Part shown: positions 16,718-24,473 of the stretch, in pieces
How the letters are laid out: every line of letters begins with the position of its first letter
Position numbering within the stretch: position 1 is the first letter of the stretch
Origin: an uncultured Psychroserpens sp.
GTDB taxonomy: Bacteria > Bacteroidota > Bacteroidia > Flavobacteriales > Flavobacteriaceae
Direction of reading: 5' to 3'
Length of the DNA: 64,000 bases
Assembly (NCBI GenBank): GCA_947488655.1
Contig: CANKZZ010000004.1
Location: 496,001-560,000, forward strand
Made by a program: the position numbers and the translations under genes
The notes under the pieces: generated by a model
What the model saw: the letters and a program-made list of their open reading frames with translations, nothing else
What the model was told of the DNA's origin: nothing
Database searches by the model: none

Positions 16718-19124
16718 GTTACTAGTTTTACTATTTTTAATAACACTTTCTATTAGTGGACAAAATAAGGTGTCTGGTTATATTACTAATGCAAATACCA
16801 ATAATATTGTCAAAAATGTTCAGGTTTTTGATAAGGTTTCAGGATTATTAACGACCTCAGATACTAATGGGTACTATGAGTTTTCTACAACAAAAACCAA
16901 GCTTACATTAGTGTTTTATATTTCAGAATTTGAAATTTTAGAAATAGAAGAAACTCTAGAAAATGATAAGCTTTTAAATGTTGTTTTATATCCATTGCAA
17001 GAAGACCTTTCAGAAATAATTATAAACGCAAGACGTGCCAAAGTTTTTGAGCTAAACAGGTTAAAAGATGTAGAAGAAACTGCTATCTATGCAGGAAAAA
17101 AGACCGAAGTTGTTCTCGTTGACCAATCGTTAGCCAATTTGGCAACAAATAACGCTAGGCAAATTTATAGTCAGGTTGCTGGATTAAATATTTATCAAAA
17201 TGATGATGCTGGTTTACAACTCAATATAGGAGGTCGTGGTTTAGATCCAAACCGAACTGCCAATTTTAATACCAGGCAAAATGGTTATGATATTAGTGCA
17301 GATGTTTTGGGCTATCCTGAGAGTTATTACACACCAGCAGCCGAAGGTTTAAAGGAGATACAAGTAATTCGTGGTGCTGCCTCATTACAGTACGGAACGC
17401 AATTTGGCGGACTTATTAATTTTAAAACAAAAGCACCAAACCCAGATAAACCCATAGAGCTCATTACAAGAAATACTGTTGGGAGCTTTGGTTTGTATAC
17501 CAATTTCACAAGTTTAAGTGGTACAAAAGGTAAGTTGAGTTATTACACGTATTTTAATTACAAAAAAGGCGATGGTTTTAGACCAAACTCTCAGTTCGAA
17601 TCTAAAAATATATTTGCACATATAGGTTATAAGTTTAATGATAAAACCACTATTGCAGGAGAGTTTACCCATCTTTATTATTTAGCGCAGCAAGGTGGTG
17701 GTTTAACAGATGATCAATTTAATGACGATGCCTTTCAAAGTAATAGAGCGCGTAACTGGTTTAAGGTAAATTGGTTATTGTATAACTTTAAATTGAGTCA
17801 TAAATTTTCAGAAAAAACAAACTTCACCTTTAATGCCTTTGGTCTTAATGCCTCGCGTGATGCTCTGGGTTTTAGAACTAATCGTGTAGATCAGGTAGAT
17901 CCAAATACAGAGAGAGATTTAATCAAAGGCGATTTTAAAAATTATGGTGCAGAAGCACGACTTTTAAGTAAATATAATATCTTCGGAAAAGAAGCTACAT
18001 TCCTAATTGGGTCTAAATTTTACAAAGCAAATAATAACGAACAGCAAGGTCCAGGTTCTGACGGAAGTGGTCCAGATTTTAATTTCTATAATGAGCAGTT
18101 TCCTAACTATCCGGCGCAGTCTCAATTTGATTTCCCAAATTTAAACGTTGCTGTTTTTGGGGAAAATATCTACTATGTAAACGATAAATTCTCGGTTACT
18201 CCTGGGTTTCGTTTTGAATACATAAAAACGGAAAGTGAAGGCTTTTTCAAACGTATAAATACAGATGCAGCAGGTAATGTGATTTTTGAAGAGACCGTTA
18301 ATGACGATAGAGATTTTGAACGAAACTTCTTTTTATTTGGTCTAGGCTTAAGTTACAAACCATCTACAGCATTAGAGATTTATGGTAATGTTTCACAAAA
18401 TTATAGATCGGTAACGTTTTCAGATATTAATATAAATAATCCTGCTTTTGCTGTAAATCCTGATATTACAGACGAAGATGGTTTTACTGCAGATATAGGC
18501 TTTAGAGGTAATTATAAAAACATTTTTTCTTATGATTTAGGTGCATTTGCCTTATTTTATAATGGGAGAATCGGTTTTATTCAAAAATCATTTAACGACG
18601 GTCGTGTTATAAGTGAGCGAGGTAATGTTGGAGATGCGAGAATTATTGGCATAGAATCCTTAGTAGATTTTAATCTTAAAAAAATACTTAAGATGAATAA
18701 CGATTTTAGTCTCAATTATTTTGTGAATGCATCATTTATTTCTTCGGAATATACAAGCTCGCAGCAATCTGGTGTCGTAGGTAATGACGTTGAATTTGTG
18801 CCAGATATAAATATCAAAACAGGATTGCGTTTTGGCTATAAAAATTTGATGGCTAACGTGCAATATTCATATTTAGGACGTCAGTTTACAGATGCTACAA
18901 ATTCTCAAGAAGCCAATCTTAGTGGTGTTATTGGTGAAATACCACAATACGACATAATAGACGTGTCTTTATCATATACCTACAAACGTTTTAAATTAGA
19001 GACAGGAATTAATAATCTCTTAGACGAAACTTATTTTACAAGACGTGCAACAGGTTATCCAGGACCAGGTATAATACCCTCAGCACCTCGAAATTATTAT
19101 GCAACATTACAAGTAAGATTGTAA
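16698..19124 (+). CDS. FecA-like TonB-dependent receptor
   Basis: This receptor of about 808 residues starts at the ATG at 16698, which gives a clean signal peptide ending near LSISGQN; an earlier in-frame ATG at 16650 would add 16 hydrophilic residues. After the signal comes a CarboxypepD_reg-like domain (KVSGYITNANTNNIVKNV), then a plug domain with GGRGLDPNRTANFNTRQNG, VIRGAASLQYGTQFGGLINF, and a barrel ending in YATLQVRL. The plug resembles ferric-citrate receptor FecA relatives. The gene is fused in translation to the HTTM gene, and ferritin follows. An iron chelate is the likely ligand; its identity is open. Confidence 0.83.
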   Translation: MKLKDFKLLVLLFLITLSISGQNKVSGYITNANTNNIVKNVQVFDKVSGLLTTSDTNGYYEFSTTKTKLTLVFYISEFEILEIEETLENDKLLNVVLYPLQEDLSEIIINARRAKVFELNRLKDVEETAIYAGKKTEVVLVDQSLANLATNNARQIYSQVAGLNIYQNDDAGLQLNIGGRGLDPNRTANFNTRQNGYDISADVLGYPESYYTPAAEGLKEIQVIRGAASLQYGTQFGGLINFKTKAPNPDKPIELITRNTVGSFGLYTNFTSLSGTKGKLSYYTYFNYKKGDGFRPNSQFESKNIFAHIGYKFNDKTTIAGEFTHLYYLAQQGGGLTDDQFNDDAFQSNRARNWFKVNWLLYNFKLSHKFSEKTNFTFNAFGLNASRDALGFRTNRVDQVDPNTERDLIKGDFKNYGAEARLLSKYNIFGKEATFLIGSKFYKANNNEQQGPGSDGSGPDFNFYNEQFPNYPAQSQFDFPNLNVAVFGENIYYVNDKFSVTPGFRFEYIKTESEGFFKRINTDAAGNVIFEETVNDDRDFERNFFLFGLGLSYKPSTALEIYGNVSQNYRSVTFSDININNPAFAVNPDITDEDGFTADIGFRGNYKNIFSYDLGAFALFYNGRIGFIQKSFNDGRVISERGNVGDARIIGIESLVDFNLKKILKMNNDFSLNYFVNASFISSEYTSSQQSGVVGNDVEFVPDINIKTGLRFGYKNLMANVQYSYLGRQFTDATNSQEANLSGVIGEIPQYDIIDVSLSYTYKRFKLETGINNLLDETYFTRRATGYPGPGIIPSAPRNYYATLQVRL

Positions 19125-19209
19125 AGATTAGTAACTTAAAAATCTTAATTTTTAAATATATATAGTAACCGTTTAAAACTTTATTACCTTCGTAAAAACA
19201 GGAATCGTT

Positions 19210-19713
19210 ATGAATACAACAATTGAAAAATTATTAAATAATCAAATTAAATACGAAGCTCAAGCGTCTTTGCAATATTTGGCAATGGCATCTTGGGCAG
19301 ACGCTAAAGGTTATAATGGTGTTTCAGGTTTCTTTTATAGCCAGTCTGACGAAGAGCGTGTTCACATGAGTAAACTTATAAAGTTTGTTAATGAAAGAGG
19401 CGGTAATGTCATAATACCAGGTCTAGACAAACCAAAAGACTCTTATAGCAGTCTTAACGAGCTCTTTGAAAAATTTCTAGAAAGCGAAATGTTTGTCACA
19501 GAACAGATCAATCATGTAATTTTTGAATGCTTAGAACAAAAAGACTATAACGTACACAATTTTATGCAGTGGTATGTCACAGAGCAATTAGAAGAAGAGG
19601 CAATGGCAAGAACATTACTAGATAAATTAAATATCATTGGAGCAGATAAATCTGGTCATTATCTCTTTGATAGAGATATTAACTCTATTGCAGCAAACCA
19701 TACAAACGAATAA
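19210..19713 (+). CDS. ftnA: Non-heme ferritin
   Basis: This 167-residue four-helix-bundle protein stores iron. It starts MNTTIEKLLNNQIKYEAQA with the ferroxidase-site residues of bacterial ferritins in reach: E in KYEAQASLQYLAM, then SDEERVHMSKLI (ExxH) and YVTEQLEEEAMARTLLDKL. Length is typical of FtnA. A -7-like box TACCTTCG lies at 19185-19192, 17 nt before the start codon. An imperfect terminator follows and then a small cysteine-rich ORF with its own iron-type operator. No Fur-like palindrome is visible in front of ferritin itself. Confidence 0.92.
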   Translation: MNTTIEKLLNNQIKYEAQASLQYLAMASWADAKGYNGVSGFFYSQSDEERVHMSKLIKFVNERGGNVIIPGLDKPKDSYSSLNELFEKFLESEMFVTEQINHVIFECLEQKDYNVHNFMQWYVTEQLEEEAMARTLLDKLNIIGADKSGHYLFDRDINSIAANHTNE

Positions 19714-19738
19714 ATAATTGTTGATAATTATCATTTAG

Positions 19739-19768
19739 AAGATTCCTGAAAAGGCGTCTTTTTTTTGT
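19739..19768 (+). terminator. Weak rho-independent terminator after ferritin
   Basis: AAGA (19739-19742) and CCT pair with AGG and TCTT (19757-19760) in an imperfect stem with one G-U pair and one mismatch, followed by eight T. It overlaps the -7 region of the next promoter. Confidence 0.6.
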
Positions 19769-19799
19769 AAATTTGTATTTATTTAGAATAAATTAAAAT
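19768..19799 (+). promoter_or_regulatory. Promoter with Fur-like operator upstream of small Cys-rich ORF
   Basis: A -7 box TAAATTTG (19768-19775) is followed by ATTTAGAAT-A-AATTAAAAT (19781-19799), the third copy of the 9-1-9 iron-island palindrome. The copy sits where transcription would start and ends 1 nt before the ATG at 19801, so a bound repressor would block initiation. Confidence 0.55.
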
Positions 19800-19800
19800 A

Positions 19801-19944
19801 ATGCAAGACGATTTATCAGTTGAAAATGTACCAATTATTATTACCTCATGTGTTTTGTACTGTGAGGTAACTAAAAAATCTAAATGCTGTAAAAAGTATA
19901 AAAAATCTGGGAAATCTAATTGTAAGCGTTGTCCTAGGATTTAG
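19801..19944 (+). CDS. Small cysteine-rich protein, 47 aa, candidate iron-regulated
   Basis: This short gene starts at the ATG at 19801 and stops at the TAG ending at 19944. The product begins MQDDLSVENVPIIITSC and has six cysteines at 17, 21, 29, 30, 41 and 44, spaced C-x3-C-x7-CC-x10-C-x2-C, in a lysine-rich C-terminal half. It has no signal peptide, so it is cytoplasmic, and no domain I can name. A -7 box and a Fur-like palindrome lie directly before it. The pattern could hold an iron-sulfur cluster or another metal, and a small partner of ferritin (as Bfd is for bacterioferritin) is one idea. Coding status is supported by promoter position and the Cys pattern, but homology was not checked. 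Confidence 0.6.
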   Translation: MQDDLSVENVPIIITSCVLYCEVTKKSKCCKKYKKSGKSNCKRCPRI

Positions 19945-20003
19945 ATAACTTAATCTTCACTTAAGAATTAACTTTCTATTATTATAATGTCTTTTTTAAA
20001 TTG

Positions 20004-20035
20004 TATATTTGCTTGCAATTAATTGTAATTGCAAG
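20004..20035 (+). promoter_or_regulatory. guaB -7 box and leader hairpin
   Basis: TATATTTG (20004-20011) is a good -7 box. It is followed at once by CTTGCAATTA (20012-20021), a 4-nt ATTG spacer and TAATTGCAAG (20026-20035), a perfect 10-bp inverted repeat that ends at the base before the ATG. It could be an operator for a dimeric regulator or an RNA hairpin hiding the start codon. Confidence 0.65.
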
Positions 20036-21508
20036 ATGACAGCACACGAAAACAAAATTGTTGGAGAAGGTCTAACTTATGACGACGTACTCTTAGTTCC
20101 AGCATTTTCAGAAGTACTACCAAGAGAAGTAAATATCCAAACTAAATTTACCCGTAACATTACGATAAACGTACCTGTAGTTTCTGCAGCTATGGATACT
20201 GTTACAGAGAGTAAAATGGCAATTGCTATTGCTCAAGAAGGAGGTATAGGTGTACTTCACAAAAACATGACTATAGAGCAACAAGCCGAAAAGGTACGTA
20301 AAGTAAAACGTGCAGAGAGCGGTATGATTATAGATCCAGTAACTTTACCATTAACAGCTATTGTTGCAGATGCTAAAAATAGTATGGCAGAGCACAGTAT
20401 TGGTGGTATTCCTATAGTTGATGATGAAGGATTATTAAAAGGTATTGTTACAAATCGTGATTTGCGTTTTGAGCACGAAAATAATAGACCTATTGTTGAG
20501 GTAATGACTTCACAAAACTTAGTTACCGCTAGAGAAGGGACTTCATTAAAAGATGCTGAGAAAATTCTACAACAAAATAAAATTGAAAAATTATTAATTG
20601 TAGATGATAATAATAAACTCGTAGGACTTATAACCTTTAGAGATATTACAAAAGTAACTCAAAAGCCTAATGCAAATAAGGATACTTATGGTAGACTTAG
20701 AGTTGCAGCAGCAATTGGTGTAACAGGAGATGCTGTAGATCGAGCAAGTGCTTTGGTTAGGGCAGGAGTAGACGCTGTAATTATAGATACTGCTCATGGT
20801 CATACTAAAGGTGTGGTTATGGTTTTAAAAGATATAAAAAAGAAATTTCCAAACTTAGAAGTTATAGTAGGTAATATAGCTACAGCAGAAGCAGCAAAAT
20901 ATTTAGTAGATGCAGGAGCAGATGCAGTAAAAGTTGGTATTGGTCCTGGATCAATTTGCACCACTAGAGTTGTTGCAGGTGTTGGATTTCCTCAGTTTTC
21001 TGCAGTTTTAGAAGTAGCAGCTGCTATAAAAGGATCTGGTGTACCAGTAATTGCTGATGGTGGTATTAGATATACTGGTGACATCCCAAAAGCCATAGCT
21101 GCTGGAGCAGATTGCGTAATGTTAGGTTCATTATTAGCAGGAACTAAAGAAAGTCCTGGAGAAACAATTATTTACGAAGGCAGAAAGTTTAAGTCTTATC
21201 GTGGTATGGGTTCTGTAGAAGCAATGAAGCAAGGCAGTAAAGATCGTTATTTTCAAGATGTAGAAGACGATATTAAAAAATTAGTCCCAGAAGGTATTGT
21301 TGGTCGTGTACCTTACAAAGGAGAATTATTTGAGAGTATACACCAATTTATAGGAGGACTAAGAGCAGGTATGGGATACTGTGGCGCAAAAGACATTGCA
21401 ACTTTAAAAGAGACTGGACGTTTTGTTAAAATTACAGCTTCTGGTATTAATGAAAGTCACCCACATGATGTAACTATTACCAAAGAAGCACCAAACTATT
21501 CTAGATAG
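20036..21508 (+). CDS. guaB: Inosine-5'-monophosphate dehydrogenase
   Basis: This 490-residue enzyme oxidises IMP to XMP with NAD, the committed step of GTP synthesis. It begins with [19 protein letters not shown], has a CBS-domain pair at about residues 95-210 ([20 protein letters not shown] and [19 protein letters not shown]), and the catalytic loop [17 protein letters not shown] with the active-site cysteine. The flap region has [11 protein letters not shown] and the C-terminal MGYCGA. The ATG at 20036 is chosen because an in-frame TTG at 20009 falls inside the -7 box. A perfect inverted repeat sits between promoter and start. A terminator follows the gene, so it is monocistronic. Confidence 0.97.
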   Translation: MTAHENKIVGEGLTYDDVLLVPAFSEVLPREVNIQTKFTRNITINVPVVSAAMDTVTESKMAIAIAQEGGIGVLHKNMTIEQQAEKVRKVKRAESGMIIDPVTLPLTAIVADAKNSMAEHSIGGIPIVDDEGLLKGIVTNRDLRFEHENNRPIVEVMTSQNLVTAREGTSLKDAEKILQQNKIEKLLIVDDNNKLVGLITFRDITKVTQKPNANKDTYGRLRVAAAIGVTGDAVDRASALVRAGVDAVIIDTAHGHTKGVVMVLKDIKKKFPNLEVIVGNIATAEAAKYLVDAGADAVKVGIGPGSICTTRVVAGVGFPQFSAVLEVAAAIKGSGVPVIADGGIRYTGDIPKAIAAGADCVMLGSLLAGTKESPGETIIYEGRKFKSYRGMGSVEAMKQGSKDRYFQDVEDDIKKLVPEGIVGRVPYKGELFESIHQFIGGLRAGMGYCGAKDIATLKETGRFVKITASGINESHPHDVTITKEAPNYSR

Positions 21509-21532
21509 TCAATAGATATTTTATAAAAAATG

Positions 21533-21560
21533 AGCACAACATTTTGTTGTGCTTTTTTTA
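21533..21560 (+). terminator. Rho-independent terminator after guaB
   Basis: AGCACAACA (21533-21541), a TTT loop and TGTTGTGCT (21545-21553) form a perfect stem followed by a T-run. Confidence 0.9.
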
Positions 21561-21562
21561 TA

Positions 21563-22435
21563 TCATGACAGTTTATTTATAATATTGTCGTTTAAAGGCG
21601 TACTTAAATTATAGTACTTGCCTAGTTTGGCGATAATTCCGTTTTTGGCTTCAAACTCTATGGGTTTACCAAGTCGCATATCGGTTAACATAGAGCTACC
21701 TTTTGTATCAGGATAAGTTAGAAGTTTGGAGAGCATATTTTCTTTATAATAAGAGGGAAGTTGAGCACCATCTGCTTTGGCTACCAAAATACATTCTTCT
21801 AAAAGACACAAATAATCTTGTTGAAATTTTTTATTCTGAAATAGGCTACACGTTGCATTATTAAGGCATAGAATTCCACCTAATGCAGCGCTTTCACATA
21901 ATTTTTCCCAACTAGAAGTTTTAAAATCATTAGTTTGGAGTATTTCAATTTCCGAAGCATTAAAAAGCATTTCGAAAATTGAAGCCAATACGCTTTTAGC
22001 AACTGTTATTATAGGTGTTTTAAAATTTTGGTATCCATCATTTTTAGTTGGTTGTGTTGGAGCATCTATGATACATTCTAAAATTTTACTATTGGTAGTA
22101 AAAGGTAAAATGGGTTCTTTTAATAATAGACCATTACGTATAACAACCACTTTAGTTTTGGTAGAAATTAATTTTGAAAACCAATGTTTTGCTTCGTCAA
22201 ACTGATGAGCTTTTAAACAAATAATTAGCCAATTTAAATTTTGTTTAGATTTGACATCTGTATTTATATTTATTACTCTATCTGTTGTAAATCCTGGTGA
22301 TACTAGCGTTAATTTGTCTTTTTTTGACCTGCTATAAAATAATAATGAGTTGGATGTATTTCTTTGCAAATAGGATGATATAACTGTACCTATAGCTCCA
22401 ATACCTAAAATACCAATTTTGTTTATTGGAGCCAC
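21563..22435 (-). CDS. Ketopantoate reductase-family (ApbA/PanE) oxidoreductase
   Basis: This 290-residue protein begins with an NAD(P)-binding Rossmann motif (IGILGIGAIGTVISSYL) and ends with the helical domain of ketopantoate reductases: SSWEKLCESAALGGILCL holds the catalytic lysine, and TDMRLGKPIEFEAKNGII matches the substrate-binding region before the last helix. PanE reduces 2-dehydropantoate to pantoate for CoA synthesis. The family also has members with other substrates, and the usual Asn of the KxxxN motif is replaced here (KLCESA), so exact function is uncertain. The start is a GTG at 22435. It follows the PLP enzyme gene on the same strand with a 50-nt gap. Confidence 0.75.
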   Translation of the reverse strand: MAPINKIGILGIGAIGTVISSYLQRNTSNSLLFYSRSKKDKLTLVSPGFTTDRVININTDVKSKQNLNWLIICLKAHQFDEAKHWFSKLISTKTKVVVIRNGLLLKEPILPFTTNSKILECIIDAPTQPTKNDGYQNFKTPIITVAKSVLASIFEMLFNASEIEILQTNDFKTSSWEKLCESAALGGILCLNNATCSLFQNKKFQQDYLCLLEECILVAKADGAQLPSYYKENMLSKLLTYPDTKGSSMLTDMRLGKPIEFEAKNGIIAKLGKYYNLSTPLNDNIINKLS

Positions 22436-22485
22436 GCTACGATTATTTTTTGTCTAATTTAAAAATATGACTAAACCACTTAATT

Positions 22486-24333
22486 TCATTCAATACTGTC
22501 AACAAATTTTGAAAACACTTCTTTATGACGTTCTAAATCTAAGTTAGGAGATAATGATGCTCGTACAATATAATCTTTATCACCTTCTTTAGTTGTACCT
22601 TGAGTAGATGTTGCAGGTATTGTCCAATAGCAACCTTTTAATTGGCCATAGCTTACACAATACTTACTCTCATTTGGAATTTCGGTAATCATTAAATGTA
22701 TAAGTCTAAGATTTAAGTCTCTTTTATAGGCTTCTTTCTCTTCTGGAGTATTTCCTTTCGTTGGTAATCCTAACGAAAATACAGATGGTGTAAAGCCTTG
22801 TTGTGCGAGTTCTTGAGATACAAAGTTTATCTTAGCCTCTGGTAATTTATCTTTAATATAATCTACAAACGCTCTAGTGTTTTGATACGCATCTTTGATT
22901 CTTTGATTCATAGATGGTAATTGAGCTGCTAATATCTCATATTGAAGTGCTGTAGCTTCGTTATCACAAAGTTCTAAATGTAAATCTATTTTATCCATTA
23001 AGTCCTTCGCTTTTTTATTTGCAACGCAATAGCCAGCAGTACATTTTCCACCACTAGGAAATTTAGATCCGCTAGCATAAGAAATAGCTCTAACTGTAGA
23101 TAAAATTTCATTTTCTCCTAAAAATAAGGTATTTGGACAAAACGTTTGGTCTAAAATAAATACAGGATCTACAGCAATTTCACCACTAGATGTTTTACGA
23201 GGTTTTTTTAAAGCATCTCTAAGGTCTCCTAAATTTGGAACCTCTACTCTTGGGTTTGTAGGGATTTCTGCAATAATGTAAGGTACTGCGTCTTCTTTTG
23301 CAACTTCATCTAATACAGTATGAATACTGCTTACCATATCATTCTCACCATCTACTGGTAAATCTACTACTTCTACATTATCAATGCAGGCTGCAACTCG
23401 CCTCGCTTGGTCATTTGTACCACCATAACAGTTAGGAGGAACTATAAATTTTATAGCTTTTCCTTTGTGATTTACTTGAGCATCGTGCACTAGACCCATC
23501 ATTATGGCATATTGCATAGACAAACCGCTAGAGGCTACTAGAGGTTTTGTAGTGGTGCCAGTAATGTTAGTTATTAATTCTAATACACTATTTTTATTGG
23601 TCTCGAGCTTAGTATTTTGAATATTAAAAGTAGATTGCTTGACATAAGCATTTAAGGCTAGCAAACAATTAATAGGTGTCATAGCAATAGTCTCGCGTCG
23701 TCTTACATGTTGTATTTCTGAAATGTAATCTTCCTGTGCTTGGTTATTTATTATTAAAACACTCCCTAGATTAGAATAAAGATTAAGGCTAAAATCTATA
23801 TTTTGGATTTTACTACTCTTAGAAATTTCGTTTTTTTCTGAAACATAAATCGTACTTCCATTAAAATTAGAAATTTGATCTAAAGTGTCAACTTTTTTCA
23901 ATTCAAACTCATAACCATAAACACGTTTTACAATTTCAGCATCAAAAGACGATGGTAAAGTGTTTTTGTAGATAATTTGAGTGTTTTTTTTCTCAAATAA
24001 ATTCTTTCTTAAAATTGCTAAAATAGGTACAGTTTGAGAAGAGAAACTAATCACATTTTTTGATGTTGTCTCTTCTAAGTTAGCAATTACCCATTCTAAA
24101 ACACATGATAATGGATGACCTAATCTAATATAATCATAAGCAGTTGGTAATGCATTTAAAGAAGCTGCAGAGGCATTATTAACCTGAAATAATTTATCAA
24201 ACTCCTCTATAAATTGAGTTTTAGCTAATTCTTCATTGTAAATATCTAAGCGATGGGTTGTTAAGTTTATCCAATCGTTAGGCATGTTTTGTAAAACGTC
24301 TTTTATATAATTTAGCATCTTATTTGCTTCCAT
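22486..24333 (-). CDS. Long PLP-dependent enzyme of the Cys/Met metabolism family
   Basis: This 615-residue protein carries a Cys/Met-metabolism PLP domain in its C-terminal two thirds: SSGLSMQYAIMMGLVHDAQ in the cofactor region, FILDQTFCPN, and the PLP lysine in YASGSKFPSGGKCTAG. Relatives are cystathionine gamma-synthases and beta-lyases, which are usually near 390 residues. The N-terminal 230 residues are an extension with no motif I recognise (AYDYIRLGHPLSCVLEWVI). Similar long forms exist in fungi and some bacteria. A -7 box TATCTTTG lies at 24357-24364 on the minus strand. It is probably in sulfur amino-acid metabolism, but the substrate cannot be named from sequence. Confidence 0.75.
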   Translation of the reverse strand: MEANKMLNYIKDVLQNMPNDWINLTTHRLDIYNEELAKTQFIEEFDKLFQVNNASAASLNALPTAYDYIRLGHPLSCVLEWVIANLEETTSKNVISFSSQTVPILAILRKNLFEKKNTQIIYKNTLPSSFDAEIVKRVYGYEFELKKVDTLDQISNFNGSTIYVSEKNEISKSSKIQNIDFSLNLYSNLGSVLIINNQAQEDYISEIQHVRRRETIAMTPINCLLALNAYVKQSTFNIQNTKLETNKNSVLELITNITGTTTKPLVASSGLSMQYAIMMGLVHDAQVNHKGKAIKFIVPPNCYGGTNDQARRVAACIDNVEVVDLPVDGENDMVSSIHTVLDEVAKEDAVPYIIAEIPTNPRVEVPNLGDLRDALKKPRKTSSGEIAVDPVFILDQTFCPNTLFLGENEILSTVRAISYASGSKFPSGGKCTAGYCVANKKAKDLMDKIDLHLELCDNEATALQYEILAAQLPSMNQRIKDAYQNTRAFVDYIKDKLPEAKINFVSQELAQQGFTPSVFSLGLPTKGNTPEEKEAYKRDLNLRLIHLMITEIPNESKYCVSYGQLKGCYWTIPATSTQGTTKEGDKDYIVRASLSPNLDLERHKEVFSKFVDSIE

Positions 24334-24473
24334 AATTTATACTTTAAAATAGACTGCAAAGATACATTAATTAGGTTTTTTATTAAGTTAAGAAATTGCT
24401 TTTGTTTCGTGATTTTATCTTAAAAAATTCCCAAATTTTTAGGCGAATTTACAAGTGTTTTTTGCCAAGATGT

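Noticed and set aside
20009-20035. Upstream TTG start for guaB
   Set aside because: The TTG lies inside the -7 box TATATTTG, so it would precede the transcript start.
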